From: Daedaleopsis sinensis | Taxonomy: Eukaryota; Basidiomycota; Agaricomycetes; Polyporales; Polyporaceae | NCBI GenBank assembly: GCA_033807695.1 | Contig: CM066311.1 | Location: forward strand, 2,542,001 to 2,606,000 | Length of the DNA: 64,000 nucleotides | Direction: 5' to 3' | In this document: positions 1-10,500 of the stretch, piece by piece | How the letters are laid out: each line of letters starts with the position of its first letter | Position numbering within the stretch: position 1 is the first letter of the stretch | Position numbers and translations under genes: made by a program | Notes under the pieces: model-generated | Databases searched by the model: none | What the model was told of the DNA's origin: nothing | The model's input: the letters and a program-made list of their open reading frames with translations, nothing else

Positions 1-60
1 GCTCGGCCGGTGCAGGTGAGCTCGGCCGGTGCAGGTGAACTCGGCCGGTGTGCAGGTGAG
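1..60. repeat. short tandem repeat, about 20-bp unit
   Basis: Three imperfect head-to-tail copies of a unit reading roughly CTCGGCCGGTGCAGGTGA. Related GTGCAGGTGAGC.CGG fragments continue to about 240. It may be the edge of a larger GC-rich array that begins outside the window. No convincing gene is seen here. Confidence 0.6.
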
Positions 61-344
61 CCGGGCGGGTGCGCGAAAGGAGTCCCTTGCACGCGGCGAG
101 GCCCATTGAGGTGCTCCGGGAGAGACCCTCGCGCGCTGATGATGCACTCTTTGCATCATTTGACGTGCACCCGACGGTGCACCCTTTGCATCCTTTGGCG
201 TGCGCAGGTGAGCCCGGTCGGTGCGCGAAAGACTCCCTTGTACACAGCCGGGCTCGAGAGATTCTTTGACTGAGCTCCAATGGCGGGGGGCCTTTTGTGT
301 GCAGCAGGCCTTCGACGCCGTGCACCATGTCATTCGCCCTGAGC

Positions 345-655
345 TCGAAGGTCCTTGACACTGCGCACCACGTCGCTCGCGCCGCGCTCGGAGTGCTGTA
401 CACTGCGCACCATGTCAATCGCGCCGCGCTCGGAGGTCCTCAACACTGCGCACCACGTCGCTCGCGCCGCGCTCGGAGTGCTGTACACTGCGCACCATGT
501 CAATCGCGCCGCGCTCGGAGTGCTGGACACTGCGCACCATGTCAATCGCGCCGCGCTCGGAGTGCTGGACACTGCGCACCACGTCGTTCGCGCTGTGCTC
601 GGAGTGCTGGACACTGCGCACCATGTCGTTCGCGCTGCACTCGGAGTCTTTGACA
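345..655. repeat. 42-bp tandem repeat array (about 7 copies)
   Basis: Units begin CTGCGCACCAYGTC, contain GCGCCGCGCTCGGAG and end GTGCTGKACA. Period is 42 bp, with one unit of 43. Because 42 is a multiple of three and the unit lacks stops, long open frames appear on both strands. I treat them as repeat artefacts rather than genes. Confidence 0.85.
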
Positions 656-659
656 CTGA

Positions 660-1320
660 GCTCGAAGTGCTAGACGCTGTGTGCTGATTGTATAACTATG
701 AGTACACCGTCTATGACGCTTACCGCTCGCACACAGCGTCTGCCTTGGAAAGAGACTTGAAACATTTCCTTTAGTGGTACACACCCAGCTCTGTCGACCA
801 TGAGGAAATTCTAGGAGTTTATAAAAAGTTCTTTCAAATTCCGGACGTATGCTGCAAGAACATTTCACAGTAGAGTCATGTAACGTACCATAAGAATGTC
901 ATTAGAATTTCCTTTGGTCAGGCAGCTGTTAGCCATTGTCAAGAAACATCCCCTATTTCCATGGTCAGGCTTTGGTGAGACTTACGAAATTTCCTAAGAA
1001 TTTCCCTGGAGTACCCTCGTGGCGATCTACAAAAGATATGCAGTCAAGGGACATTGTTGCGGCTGACAATGGGAAATCTAGACCGTCCGCACAGGTGGTA
1101 GCCTGATGGACGTTGTGGGAATTATTGTGTGTCACAAGAGTGTCTCAAGTATTTCCCTTCGACCAGATTTCACCGTTGCCCGTCGTGCAAATGCCCTATC
1201 TACACTTCTCAGGTTTTCGATTTTTGATATCTCTATTGTGTTCGAAGTTATAAGCCATTTTCGAACAGCCACAACTGCTTAGTCAGCGGATTATGTACGA
1301 AAATAGAAGCATGGTTGAAC
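660..1320. other. intergenic stretch without recognisable gene
   Basis: AT-richer than its surroundings, with several AAATTTCCTWAG/GAATTTCC-type words between 760 and 1000, which give a faintly repetitive look. I see no open frame with splice signals, RNA gene or terminal repeat. Confidence 0.4.
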
Positions 1321-1335
1321 TTTGGTTGATTCCTG

Positions 1336-1971
1336 TACCATCACCACACCTTGGTCAAGAGGAAGCGCAGTGCAGCAAGTTCTATTGCAAATCTTGGGGC
1401 ATTTGCAAAGAAGAAGTTCAAAATCCCTTGGCCAATCCCTTCAAAGGGTAAAGAGAATGTATGTGCTGTCAATATGGGCTATGACACTGATGGTTAGCAC
1501 TAACTAACTCTACAGCGCTCTCCACCCCCTAGCAATACCAATAGGAATCCTTCTCCCTCTCTTGCTTCCTTATCCTCTCTTCCCCTCCCTCGCCTTACTC
1601 CTCAGCAAGTCCAAGAGCATTCTGCTCAGACCTTAAAGGAGATCTCAGCATCTACCTGGTCATTGGATTATCACCCCGGTGAGAGTATTCTGTTGACCTC
1701 GTCTCAGGCTATTTCTTCTACTTGTGCCCCTGCTGGTGCTAGTCATCAATGTGACATTACCGTTCCATTGGAGACCAGCACCGGTTCAGATGCTACTGCA
1801 GCACAAGTGTCAGATTCAGACGATGACTCTGATGACGACGACTTGGGTAAACCGAATACTGGTAAACCAGACGTCAGCAGTGTTACGATTGATGAGTATA
1901 CGAAGAAATCGTCCTTTATGGACGACACTTCCTGCCAAAAATGTAACGCGAACCTGAGCCCGTGGGAATAA
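1336..1971 (+). pseudogene. weak two-exon gene fragment, unknown
   Basis: A possible exon ends at a GTAAAG donor near 1449, and an acceptor CTCTACAG lies at about 1515. The second exon reads open to a stop at 1969-1971 and encodes a Ser/Pro-rich stretch, an acidic run (SDSDDDSDDDD), then TIDEYTKKSSF and a CxxC pair (CQKC). The more protein-like first-exon frame (KRKR, FAKKKFKIPWP) does not join the second exon in frame with the obvious splice sites, so the locus may be broken. The acidic stretch followed by a basic/CxxC segment resembles the N-terminal part of fungal transposase genes, but no transposase core follows. Its 3' end overlaps a dispersed repeat also present at 37.8 kb. Confidence 0.3.
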
Positions 1972-2066
1972 TGTTTAATGTCCGAAAGGAAGCTGTAAGT
2001 GATTATGTAAGACATGTAAGTCCAGTGTAAGTAACTTTTCTATTAGATAAACCCTAGCCTAGGGTT
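1880..2066 (+). repeat. dispersed repeat, copy 1 (inverted copy at 37778-37935)
   Basis: Starts with TTACGATTGATGAG, continues ACGAAGAAATCGTCC and TTTATGG, and ends in the palindrome AACCCTAG-C-CTAGGGTT (2050-2066). The reverse complement of 37778-37935 carries the same blocks in the same order, with diverged sequence between, including CGTGGGAA and a run of GTAAGTA-like words. CCCTAG/CTAGGG is telomere-like but too short to be telomeric. Confidence 0.6.
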
Positions 2067-2099
2067 GGCCTGGCTCGCGCGGGAAAGTTATAAGCGCCC

Positions 2100-2340
2100 T
2101 GCACCGCCACAGGCTCCTACCTACTGCTCGCTCTCAATTGTCCTTCGTCCCCATCTTCTACCTCATCACCTCTCTCTTGCCTTCAACCGGCACTGTCTAC
2201 TACGTTTGACGTGGTATTGAGTGCTGTATAGCTGCTGGATCTTCACTAAAGAGCTCTTCTGCTTACTCTCACGTCCTCTGCTGCTCCCTCTCAGTCTCCA
2301 TCACAAGTGGTGTACGGTCGTAAGGTAAGTAGTCGAAACC
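2100..2340 (+). promoter_or_regulatory. CT-rich fungal promoter/leader region
   Basis: Pyrimidine-rich plus-strand stretch (TCTACCTCATCACCTCTCTC and similar) followed by a GTAAGTAG donor near 2324, typical of a basidiomycete transcription start with a leader intron. It probably serves the cysteine-cluster gene starting near 2774. A similar CGTTTGACGNGGT word occurs at 38.01 kb upstream of another start. Confidence 0.3.
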
Positions 2341-2773
2341 AGGTAAAGTCCCATACATTTTTTTGCTTTGGCCCTGTAGTTAGACTAGACACTCACTTTA
2401 CTGTGCAATACTATACCCTGCTGGACGTGTGGTGAATAACTGAGTGTACTGCAAGTCCTAACGAGTACGCAAAAAAGCTACTGTCATCGACGAGCCCAGA
2501 TACTTAGTAGACAAGCCTGAAACCAGTTATCACATGAAAGAGTAGAAGCATTGTACATGTCTCAGATATACAGAACGGTTGTATGAAGCAGAACAGTCGT
2601 ACGAAGCCTTTGCAGAAGTGTGGATAGGGCAGCATCGTGCTCTGGTCAGGTGGCAATATACGGCGCAAGATCCGCCAAGCTAGTTCCAGATACTTCCGCT
2701 AATGTCTGTTTTTTTTTCGCATCAATATTCAGCGCCTGCATCTCACCTCCTATGTCCCACATTTGCTTGTCTC

Positions 2774-4351
2774 ATGAAGGAAGAAGACACATTGGAAGAT
2801 GCGGAAAGAAGTCGAAGGGTTCAGGCTATCGGACTCCGGATTGTAGCTGCGGGTGAAAAACAGGCCCCTGAGGTTAAGGAGGAGCAGGACGATGAGATCC
2901 CCGATGATCCTGAACCCGATGCACGGTCATTATCAGCCCCCATGAAAATCGATGAGGACGCAGCGGGTACTCCGGTATGCATCGTCGCATGTAATCGTTA
3001 GGCATCTCTCATCTCTTCCCAGACCGTCTCAGCCTCACCGCCAGTTCATGATCAGTCCGCTCCACTTCCACACACCTCACAGTCTATCCCCTTGTTGCTG
3101 CCAGCACGATTACGAACACACACCCTGCCATCAAATTACATCGACATTCTGAGAAACATATGCTCAAAATCCTGCTCGTACTGCCGTTCCAAAGGCTACG
3201 AGTGTGTTCAAGAGGACCAAGGCCGACACACCTGGAAGTGTCTGAAGTGTTCTCATCGTGGGCGGTCGTACTGTGATTGGATGACTGGTGCGCCGTTCTC
3301 GTCTTACTATGTGTCGTTCTTACTGACGATTGCCATAGAGTGCAACAGATATGGGCTCCAATTGATACCCAGTCTGCTCCGCAAGCACGAGCTATCAACG
3401 GCACTGGGTAGCGGCATTCACAGCACAGATGGTGGTAGCTCCATATACATGTCAATCACACATTCAAGCACTCCCCTCCGACGCTCGTCTCGTATTTCCG
3501 GCTCTTCAAGGTCTGCTTCTGTGCATAATGTCACTCCCTCCCCTTTACATGTTGAGCCACATACTTCTGCTGCTCTGTCCAGAAGTCATGTCCAATGGCG
3601 CTCATCTACCGCTCTGTCTGTCACCGCTCCCGTCGAGCCACATTTGGTCGCTCGAGCCTCTGCCTCTCGCACTGGGTTCCACGCGCGCATAGATCACCCG
3701 GGCCACAATCACGTCGAGTTGCGCCTGCCTGCAGCTCTCTCCAGCAGCACTCACGTCGAGTCGCGCCGGTCTGCCGGTCTGTCCAGCCTCCATACCGCCT
3801 TACACTCATCCACCACTCCGTCCTCCACCGCTCAGTCCCACCTCGAGTCGCACATGTCTGCCCGAGCCTCCACCTCTCACATCAAGTCACACCCCCTCGC
3901 AGTTCCGTCCACCGGCACCTCCGTCGAGATGAGCCAGCCCGCAGCTCTGTTCGCCCCCATTCATGTTGAGCCTCGCCAGCCTGCTACCCTGCTCGCCGCT
4001 ACTCGCTTCGAGCTGAACCAGCCGGACGCTCTGTTTGCCACAACTCATGTCAATCCAAATCAGCTCGCTGCTTCAACTACTACGCAGCGTCTGATTTGTG
4101 ATCAGTCTGACACGAGCATGGCAGGCTCGACCCACTCTCATTCACGCCCCACAATTGCATCTACCAGTCCTATAGAATTGGCGGTTGAGGGACTGTGTCG
4201 TGACATTCAAGCTGCTAGGGAAGAACAGCGTGGTCGTTTCGACAATGTCATGCGAGCACTTCAAGATCTCACAGAGTATGTACAGAGCGTACAGTCAGAA
4301 CTGTCGAGCAGCGAAGGTACAAGCAGAAAGGGGAAGGAGAGAGCCCACTAG
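2774..4351 (+). CDS. cysteine-cluster protein with degenerate HVE-type repeats and C-terminal coiled coil
   Basis: Best model: start ATG 2774 (MKEEDTLEDAERSRR); intron 2975-3022 (GTATGC..CCCAG) preserves frame; a likely second intron 3288-3338 has a TACTGAC branch site and is 51 bp, so the frame stays open even unspliced. The protein has an acidic N-terminus, then a cysteine cluster (CSYCRSKGYEC ... CLKCSHRGRSYC, a CxxCx6C motif twice), which looks zinc-binding. A low-complexity region of about 15-19-residue units follows (HVEPRQPATLLAA, FELNQPDALFATT, and others), then a C-terminal helix (IELAVEGLCRDIQAAREEQ, DNVMRALQDL) likely to be a coiled coil, and a basic end. Stop TAG is 4349-4351. Twin CxxCx6C clusters recall Zn2Cys6 DNA-binding domains, but spacing is atypical and I do not assign a function. 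It may have one more 5' exon. Confidence 0.5.
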
Positions 4352-6485
4352 ATATGTCCCTGCGAGTAAGTCGATGTAGATGGGTATTCTATAGTGCAAT
4401 ACTCTGACGGTTGACCTCTTACGACGTTCTTTTAGATGTTCGGTATAACACTAGCGCACAGGATACCAAGCACAAGAAGATTCAGCTTCTGACTTTTAGA
4501 CTTAGACTATGAGTCTAGAGGTTCTCTGCTCTGTATCGTGTTGTCTTTTACCTATACTAGTACTACGATAGAGTACCCAGTGTACCCACTGCTATTGCAA
4601 TACATCTATTCAATTCACCTGGCATCTGGATACAAATTGAAGAGTCTGGCAAAGTATCTATGTCGCAATCCGCTCAGCGTTGGGTTCACAGTAAGTACTC
4701 CTGAATAATGCTAGTTATCGCGGTGTCTGCTGCATTTGCCAGCTTTGCACAAGGCCGATATTGTCCCAGTAACAAACACCATTGTCAAACTTTCAGAGGG
4801 ACTGCGATACCGCGTCTGATCTCCAGCAGCCTACTCTGAAACCACTCCTCGTTTCTCGGTGTCCAGATCCCAGTATACATCCCTGACGTTCGCCATATCG
4901 ACGGCTTGGGCCACCAAGAAATCTCTTCCTTCTGGTTGTATTGTTCTATAGCTGCACTGTTAGTAAGTTAATCAAGACGGTAATACTGGTAGTACTACTT
5001 ACGAGTGTACACCATTGTAACACCGCTGATCATTGCTAGCTCCTGCTCTGACAGCCTATCATCGACGAGGGTGACACTGTCCAGTCTTCCAATGACCTCA
5101 TGATGGTTCTCATTGTCCGTCGGCCCGAGTGAGGCATAAGAGCGGGTCAGCTCTACGATACCGTCGCTACTCCCGCTGAATTCGGTCACGAGGCGCCACA
5201 CAATACCTCCGTGCAATAGAGCGGCTCTAGCATGTGGGCCTGAGCGCAAGAAGTCGAGGACCCGTTGTGAATACTGCCTGTAGTCAAGAAAACTATGCAC
5301 ATAGTTGTCCAGACGGTAGGAGGGAAGCAAACGATGTCGGTAGTACGGGATGGAAGGGTGGATCTTGCCAGCCTCCTGTGGTCCATCGTGGTATATAGGA
5401 GCAGCGGTCATGAATGGAGCACCGATTTGAGTTAGTTCAAATGCAGCGTCGACACTGTCCATGACAGTAGGGAGAAGGTGCAAGAGAATCACAAGCACAC
5501 AGCTATTCACGACAAGGGTCCATCCAAGGTCGGCACTATCTGCAACATAGTTGATGGCGTACAGTGTAACTCCGTCTTCGTCTGTGGTGACCATCTTGAC
5601 ACTCAGAGGCTTTCTCCACTCGCCAGGCTTGAACAGAAAGTGTGGACTGTCCCGCGCCATATCCCAGCATGCCCATGCTGCAGACGATCCATTCGCATCA
5701 TTCAGCAGAGCCCATGCCCATCCCGCGTATGCCTGCATGTCGCTTGCACGGAAAGATATGTTACCGCAGTCGTTGGGAAAGCCGAAGACCGCAAACATTT
5801 TGTCTCCGGAGTAGACCTTGTAGTCGATGCTGATATCCACCTCCGAGTGGTCTGGATACAGCCCGTATCGCTCCCGTAAGTACTTCGTCTCCAAGTACCA
5901 CTTGCTGAAGTCAACGATGGGATATTCCGGCGGACTAGCTTCGTGATACAAAGTATCGTGTTCAGCTGCGAACAGCGCAGCACAGCCCTGGTCCCGGTTA
6001 GATTGTGCCGACCGGTTCTCGCGAGACCTAGGGGAGAAAGCGATGGGATCGGGTATATCGAAGGCATGGTCTTCTCTCTCTGTAGGTAAACCTTCCCCTG
6101 CGTCGAAGATCTGTTCAAAGGGGTGGACTTGGACCTCGGATTCGTCGGACCAGAGATCCCATTCATCAAAGAGCGCGGTGTACGACCGGTTCAGCGGCCC
6201 ATATGCATGCCATAAGCCAGGCACCGCAGCTGAATGGACTTCCGCACGGAATTCGAGGTCCTTGAAGACGTCTGGTAGATCCGGCTTGACAAGTCGAGCG
6301 TTGATCCAAAGGTATACACGGCTATAAGCCTTCGGAAGTTGTCCACTCATCGCATACGCCTCACGATCTAACCGACGCGCTCGTTGAGCTGCTCCTTCAC
6401 GTGCAATGCTCTGCTCCTCCCGTCTTTTCATACGCGCTAAGAAGTCTCTTCGACTCTCACCAGGCAACTGGAAAGGTCCGTGTGG

Positions 6486-6489
6486 CCGG
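6486..6489. repeat. target site duplication CCGG, left
   Basis: CCGG directly precedes the TG of the left LTR and is matched by CCGG at 11753-11756. It lies inside the family E coding exon. Confidence 0.85.
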
Positions 6490-7529
6490 TGATGTGTCTA
6501 CTGTAGATCTAAGGCTGTACCCAACCAAAAGACCACAGGAAAACAAAAGAAGGAGGGAGTCCAGCTGATTCCCAACCAGGGCAACGCACCAGGCAAGCAT
6601 CGAACCATTGACGAAGAGTGCGAAGAGCGCCGAAAGGACACTGGCGAGCCCTGCGGGGAGTGCGTCGGGGAACGTGTCGGGGAGTGTGTCGGGGAACGTG
6701 TCGGGGAGTGCGTCGGGGAACATATCAGGGAGTGCATTGGGGCGAGCATCGGGGGAACCATCGGGGAAAGCGTCGGGGGAACCATCGGGGAAAGCGTCGG
6801 GGAAAGCGTCGGGGGAACCATCGGGGAAAGCGTCGGGGAAAGTGTCGGGGGAAGTGTCGGGGGAAGTGTCGGGGGAAGCGTCGGGGAAGGGATGGCAGTA
6901 TGTGAAATAAAGAGTCAGGCATAAGAAGAGCGCCGATAAGCGCACAGTGTCGGCGAGTGGAAACCCGATGTCGGCGAGTGGAAACCCGATGTCGGCGATG
7001 GGAAAGGCATCGGCAAGAAGTCTAGACCCTGCTAGCATCACTGAGAACTGAACCCTGCCGGGGCCAAGGGGGAGGCTCGATTCCTGAGGCACCTACTCTA
7101 AAGATATACAGACCACAACTAAGCTACTGATCTCCGATGCCTCGGCATACCGCCGAACACGTGATACTGCTGGAGATACTGGGCCGAGACCCAGAGGCCT
7201 GTGTCTAATAGCTCTAGACCCATAGTGGCTGTGCCCTGCACATCGCCGAACAGCCCTCGGCCGAGTTGTCTGCGCAGACCGCCGAACCTGTCTGGAGGGT
7301 GCCGATGTCGGTGATACTACTGTAGGCCACTGAATCTCGGTGCTGCGCCGATGCAAGGGGAGCGTCGGGGGTGCACTGCTGGTAGACCGTGTGGATAGGA
7401 ATAGGAGGGGAAGGTGTGTGAAGTGAGGTTTATCGGGCTGCTGTCGGCGATGGTGTCGGCGATGTACCGGTGTGATGTCGGGGGTGTAATAGAGCTCCGT
7501 GCATGCTTGGGCCGAGAGGAGGCCCAACA
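6490..7529 (-). repeat. 3' LTR (minus-strand element)
   Basis: 1040 bp, TG...CA on the plus strand (TGATGTGTCTAC ... GGCCCAACA). The only substitution I spotted against the other LTR is A at 6707 versus G at 10930. It contains a G-rich GTCGGGG array at about 6655-6890. Confidence 0.93.
6655..6892 (+). repeat. G-rich GTCGGGG array inside LTR
   Basis: About 25 GGGG-containing units (GCGTCGGGGAA, GTGTCGGGGGA and similar), repeated identically in the other LTR near 10878-11115. On the minus strand it could encode [20 protein letters not shown] repeats, but its LTR location argues for a non-coding role. The density of spaced G-runs gives clear G-quadruplex potential. Confidence 0.75.
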
Positions 7530-7542
7530 CCTCCTCCCCACC
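7530..7542 (-). other. polypurine tract
   Basis: Minus-strand sequence GGTGGGGAGGAGG abuts the TGTTGG start of the 3' LTR, the expected site for plus-strand priming. It lies about 20 bp after the gag stop. Confidence 0.8.
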
Positions 7543-7562
7543 ATGAAATGTTGACTCCCTAG

Positions 7563-10500
7563 TCAACCTCTGACCAGGCTGCCAGTCATGGAGAGGATGT
7601 CGCCAACAACTGTTGAGCGCCGACAAAGGCCTCTTGGTGAGTTCGGCGATGTGTCGGCAGATTGATGAAAGAGGTGTGAAGGAATGACATGTGATGGGCA
7701 GAAAGACAGTGGTGTGTAGGTTGTAAATGTCGGCGGTGTGTGAACCATCGGTGTCAGCGTTGTGTACATTGCCGGGAAAGTCGACGACCTCGGCGGCATG
7801 GAAGTAATCGGCGGGGCACAAGCGGTCAATGTCGGCATGGGAGCATTCGGCGGGGTGTAAGCGGTCGGGAGAGTCGACGATTCCGGCGGTATGGAAGTGT
7901 TCGGCGATGAGTAAATCGTCGGGAGAGCCGGCAACACAGGCCTAAAGGGTGCGTTCGGCGGTGAGCCAGTCATTGGGAAAGTCGTCGATGTCGGCGGTAT
8001 GGGAGCGTTCGGCGATGCGTAAGTCATTGGGAGAGCTGGCAACACTGGCCGAAAGGGGACATTCGGCGATGCGTAAGTTGTCGGGGAAGTTGTCAATGTC
8101 GGCAGCAAGGGTGCGATCGGCGATGTGTAATTTATCGGAAAAGTCGGTGACCTCGGTGGTATGGAGATGATCGGCGGGGTGCAAGTCGTCGGGCAAGCTG
8201 TCGGCCACGAGGAAGCATTCGGCGGTGTGTGAGTCGTCGGGGAAGCCATCAATTTCGGCGGCATGGGAGTGTTCGGCGATGAGCAAATCGTCGGGAGAGC
8301 TGGCAACACTGGCCGAAAGGGTGCGTTCGGCAGTGCGCAAGTCGTCGGGAGAGTCGTCGATGTCGGCAGTATGGAAGTGATCGGCGGGGCACAAGCAGTC
8401 AATGTCGGCAGGGGAGCATTCGGGGGGGTGTAAGCAGTCGGGAGAGTCGATGATTTCGGCGGTACGGGAGTGTTCGGCGATGTGTAAGCCGTCGGGAGTG
8501 CGTTCGGCGATGCGTAAGCTGTCGGGAGTGCTGGCCTAAAGGACTGCTTGTATGGTAGGCCGAAGGGGTCCCCCTCGCCAAGGCAGTAGATAATCGCTTC
8601 GTGAACCTCCTCCATTCTGTAGGGATCACCGGGGGCCCTGGTGACCTTGTAGCTCAGATGAGCCTGGACCCGCTGAGAAAGCCTGCCGTCGAGGACCGCC
8701 ACCATCAAACTTGTCACATCGCGCTCTGTAAGGTCTGGCAGGGCCTTGTTCCGGGCAAGGTAAAGGGCAATGGGGTAGAGTCGGCGATAGAACACAAAAT
8801 ACTCGGGAAGAGAAGTGATATTGTGCTTCTGGTAGTCGCCAACGAGGGTCATGTACTCCGAGAGAGTCCAGCGTGTACCGTCCGCAAAACCGGGAAAAAA
8901 AGCGAGCATCGTGCACTTGAGGTCATCGTAGGTCCTCGATGGGTCGACATAGCTGGGGTTTGACTCGAAGATGCGTGCAAGATCGATGGGGACGTACATG
9001 ACCAATGCCTTCTTCTTTAACTCCTCGTCCGTGACCTGGAAGCGACGAAGAACTCTGTCCGTGTCGGCGTAAAAGCGGAGGACTGATGTCTTTGTTGGGC
9101 TTGACAAGGTCTCCCAGACAGGGGCCCCCCTTTGGTTGCGCATCGGCAAGGCGTCGAAGCCGCCCAAGGTCTTCGGCACTGCGGGGGAGCCTGTCTTTGG
9201 TGCTGCGGGGGATGTCGTCGGTGCAGTGGGAGGTATTGTCAGCGCTGCGTGGAAGGTCATCGGCGCTGCGGGGGACGTCGTCGGCGCTGTGAGAGACGTC
9301 ATCGGTGCTGTGGGGGACATCGAGGCCTTCGGCACTGTAGGGGATGTCGTCGGCACGGCGGGGGACGGCTTCGGCGCTGTGAGGAACGTCGTCGGCACGA
9401 TGGGAGACGTCGTCGGCTCTGCAGGGGACATCATCGAGGCCTTCGGCGCTGCAGGGGACATCGTCGAGGCCTTCGGCGCTGCACGGAAGGTCATCGGCGC
9501 TGCGGGGGACGTCGTCGGCACTGTGAGAGACGTCATCGGTGCTGTGGGGGACATCGAGGCCTTCGGCACTGTAGGGGATGTCGTCGGCACGGCGGGGGAC
9601 GGCTTCGGCGCTGTGAGGAACGTCGTCGGCACGATGGGAGACGTCGTCGGCTCTGCAGGGGACATCGTCGAGGCCTTCGGCTCTGCAGGGGACATCGTCG
9701 AGGCCTTCGGCGCTGCAGGGGACATCGTCGAGGCCTTCGGCGCTGCGCGGAAGGTCATCGGCGCTGCGGGGGACGTCGTCGGCACTGTGAGAGACGTCAT
9801 CGGTGCTGTGGGGGACATCGAGGCCTTCGGCGCTGTAGGGGATGTCGTCGGCACGGCGGGGGACGTCTTCGGCGCTGTGAGGAACGTCGTCGGCACGATG
9901 GGAGACGTCGTCGGCTCTGCAGGGGACATCGTCGAGGCCGTCGGCGCTGCAGGGGACATCGTCGAGGCCTTCGGCGCTGAAGTCGGCGCTGCGCGGAAGG
10001 TCGTCGGCGCTGCGGGGGACATCGTCGGCACTGTGAGAGACATCATCGGTGCTGTGGGGGACATCGAGGCCTTCGGCGCTGTAGGGGATGTCGTCGGCAC
10101 GGCGGGGGACGGCTTCGGCGCTGTGAGGAACATCGTCGGCACGATGGGAGACGTCGTCGGCGCTGCCGGGGTCGTCGGGGCTGTGAGGAACGTCGTCGAC
10201 ACGATGGGAGACGTTGTCGGCGCTGCCGGCTCTGCAGGGGACATCGTCGAGGCCTTCGGCGCTGCAGGGGACATCGTCGAGGCCTTCGGCGCTGAAGTCG
10301 GCGCTGCGCGGAAGGTCATCGGCACTGCGGGGGACATCGTCGGCACTGTGAGAGACATCATCGGTGCTGTGGGGGACATCGAGGCCTTCGGCGCTGTAGG
10401 GGATGTCGTCGGCACGGCGGGGGACGGCTTCGGCGCTGTGAGGAACATCGTCGGCACGATGGGAGACGTCGTCGGCGCTGCCGGGGTCGTCGGGGCTGTG

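Noticed and set aside
297..687. Several 60-118-codon ORFs on both strands
   Set aside because: All fall inside the 42-bp tandem array.
2050..2066. Telomere repeat or chromosome end
   Set aside because: Only one CCCTAG/CTAGGG palindrome, embedded in ordinary sequence; no TTAGGG array.
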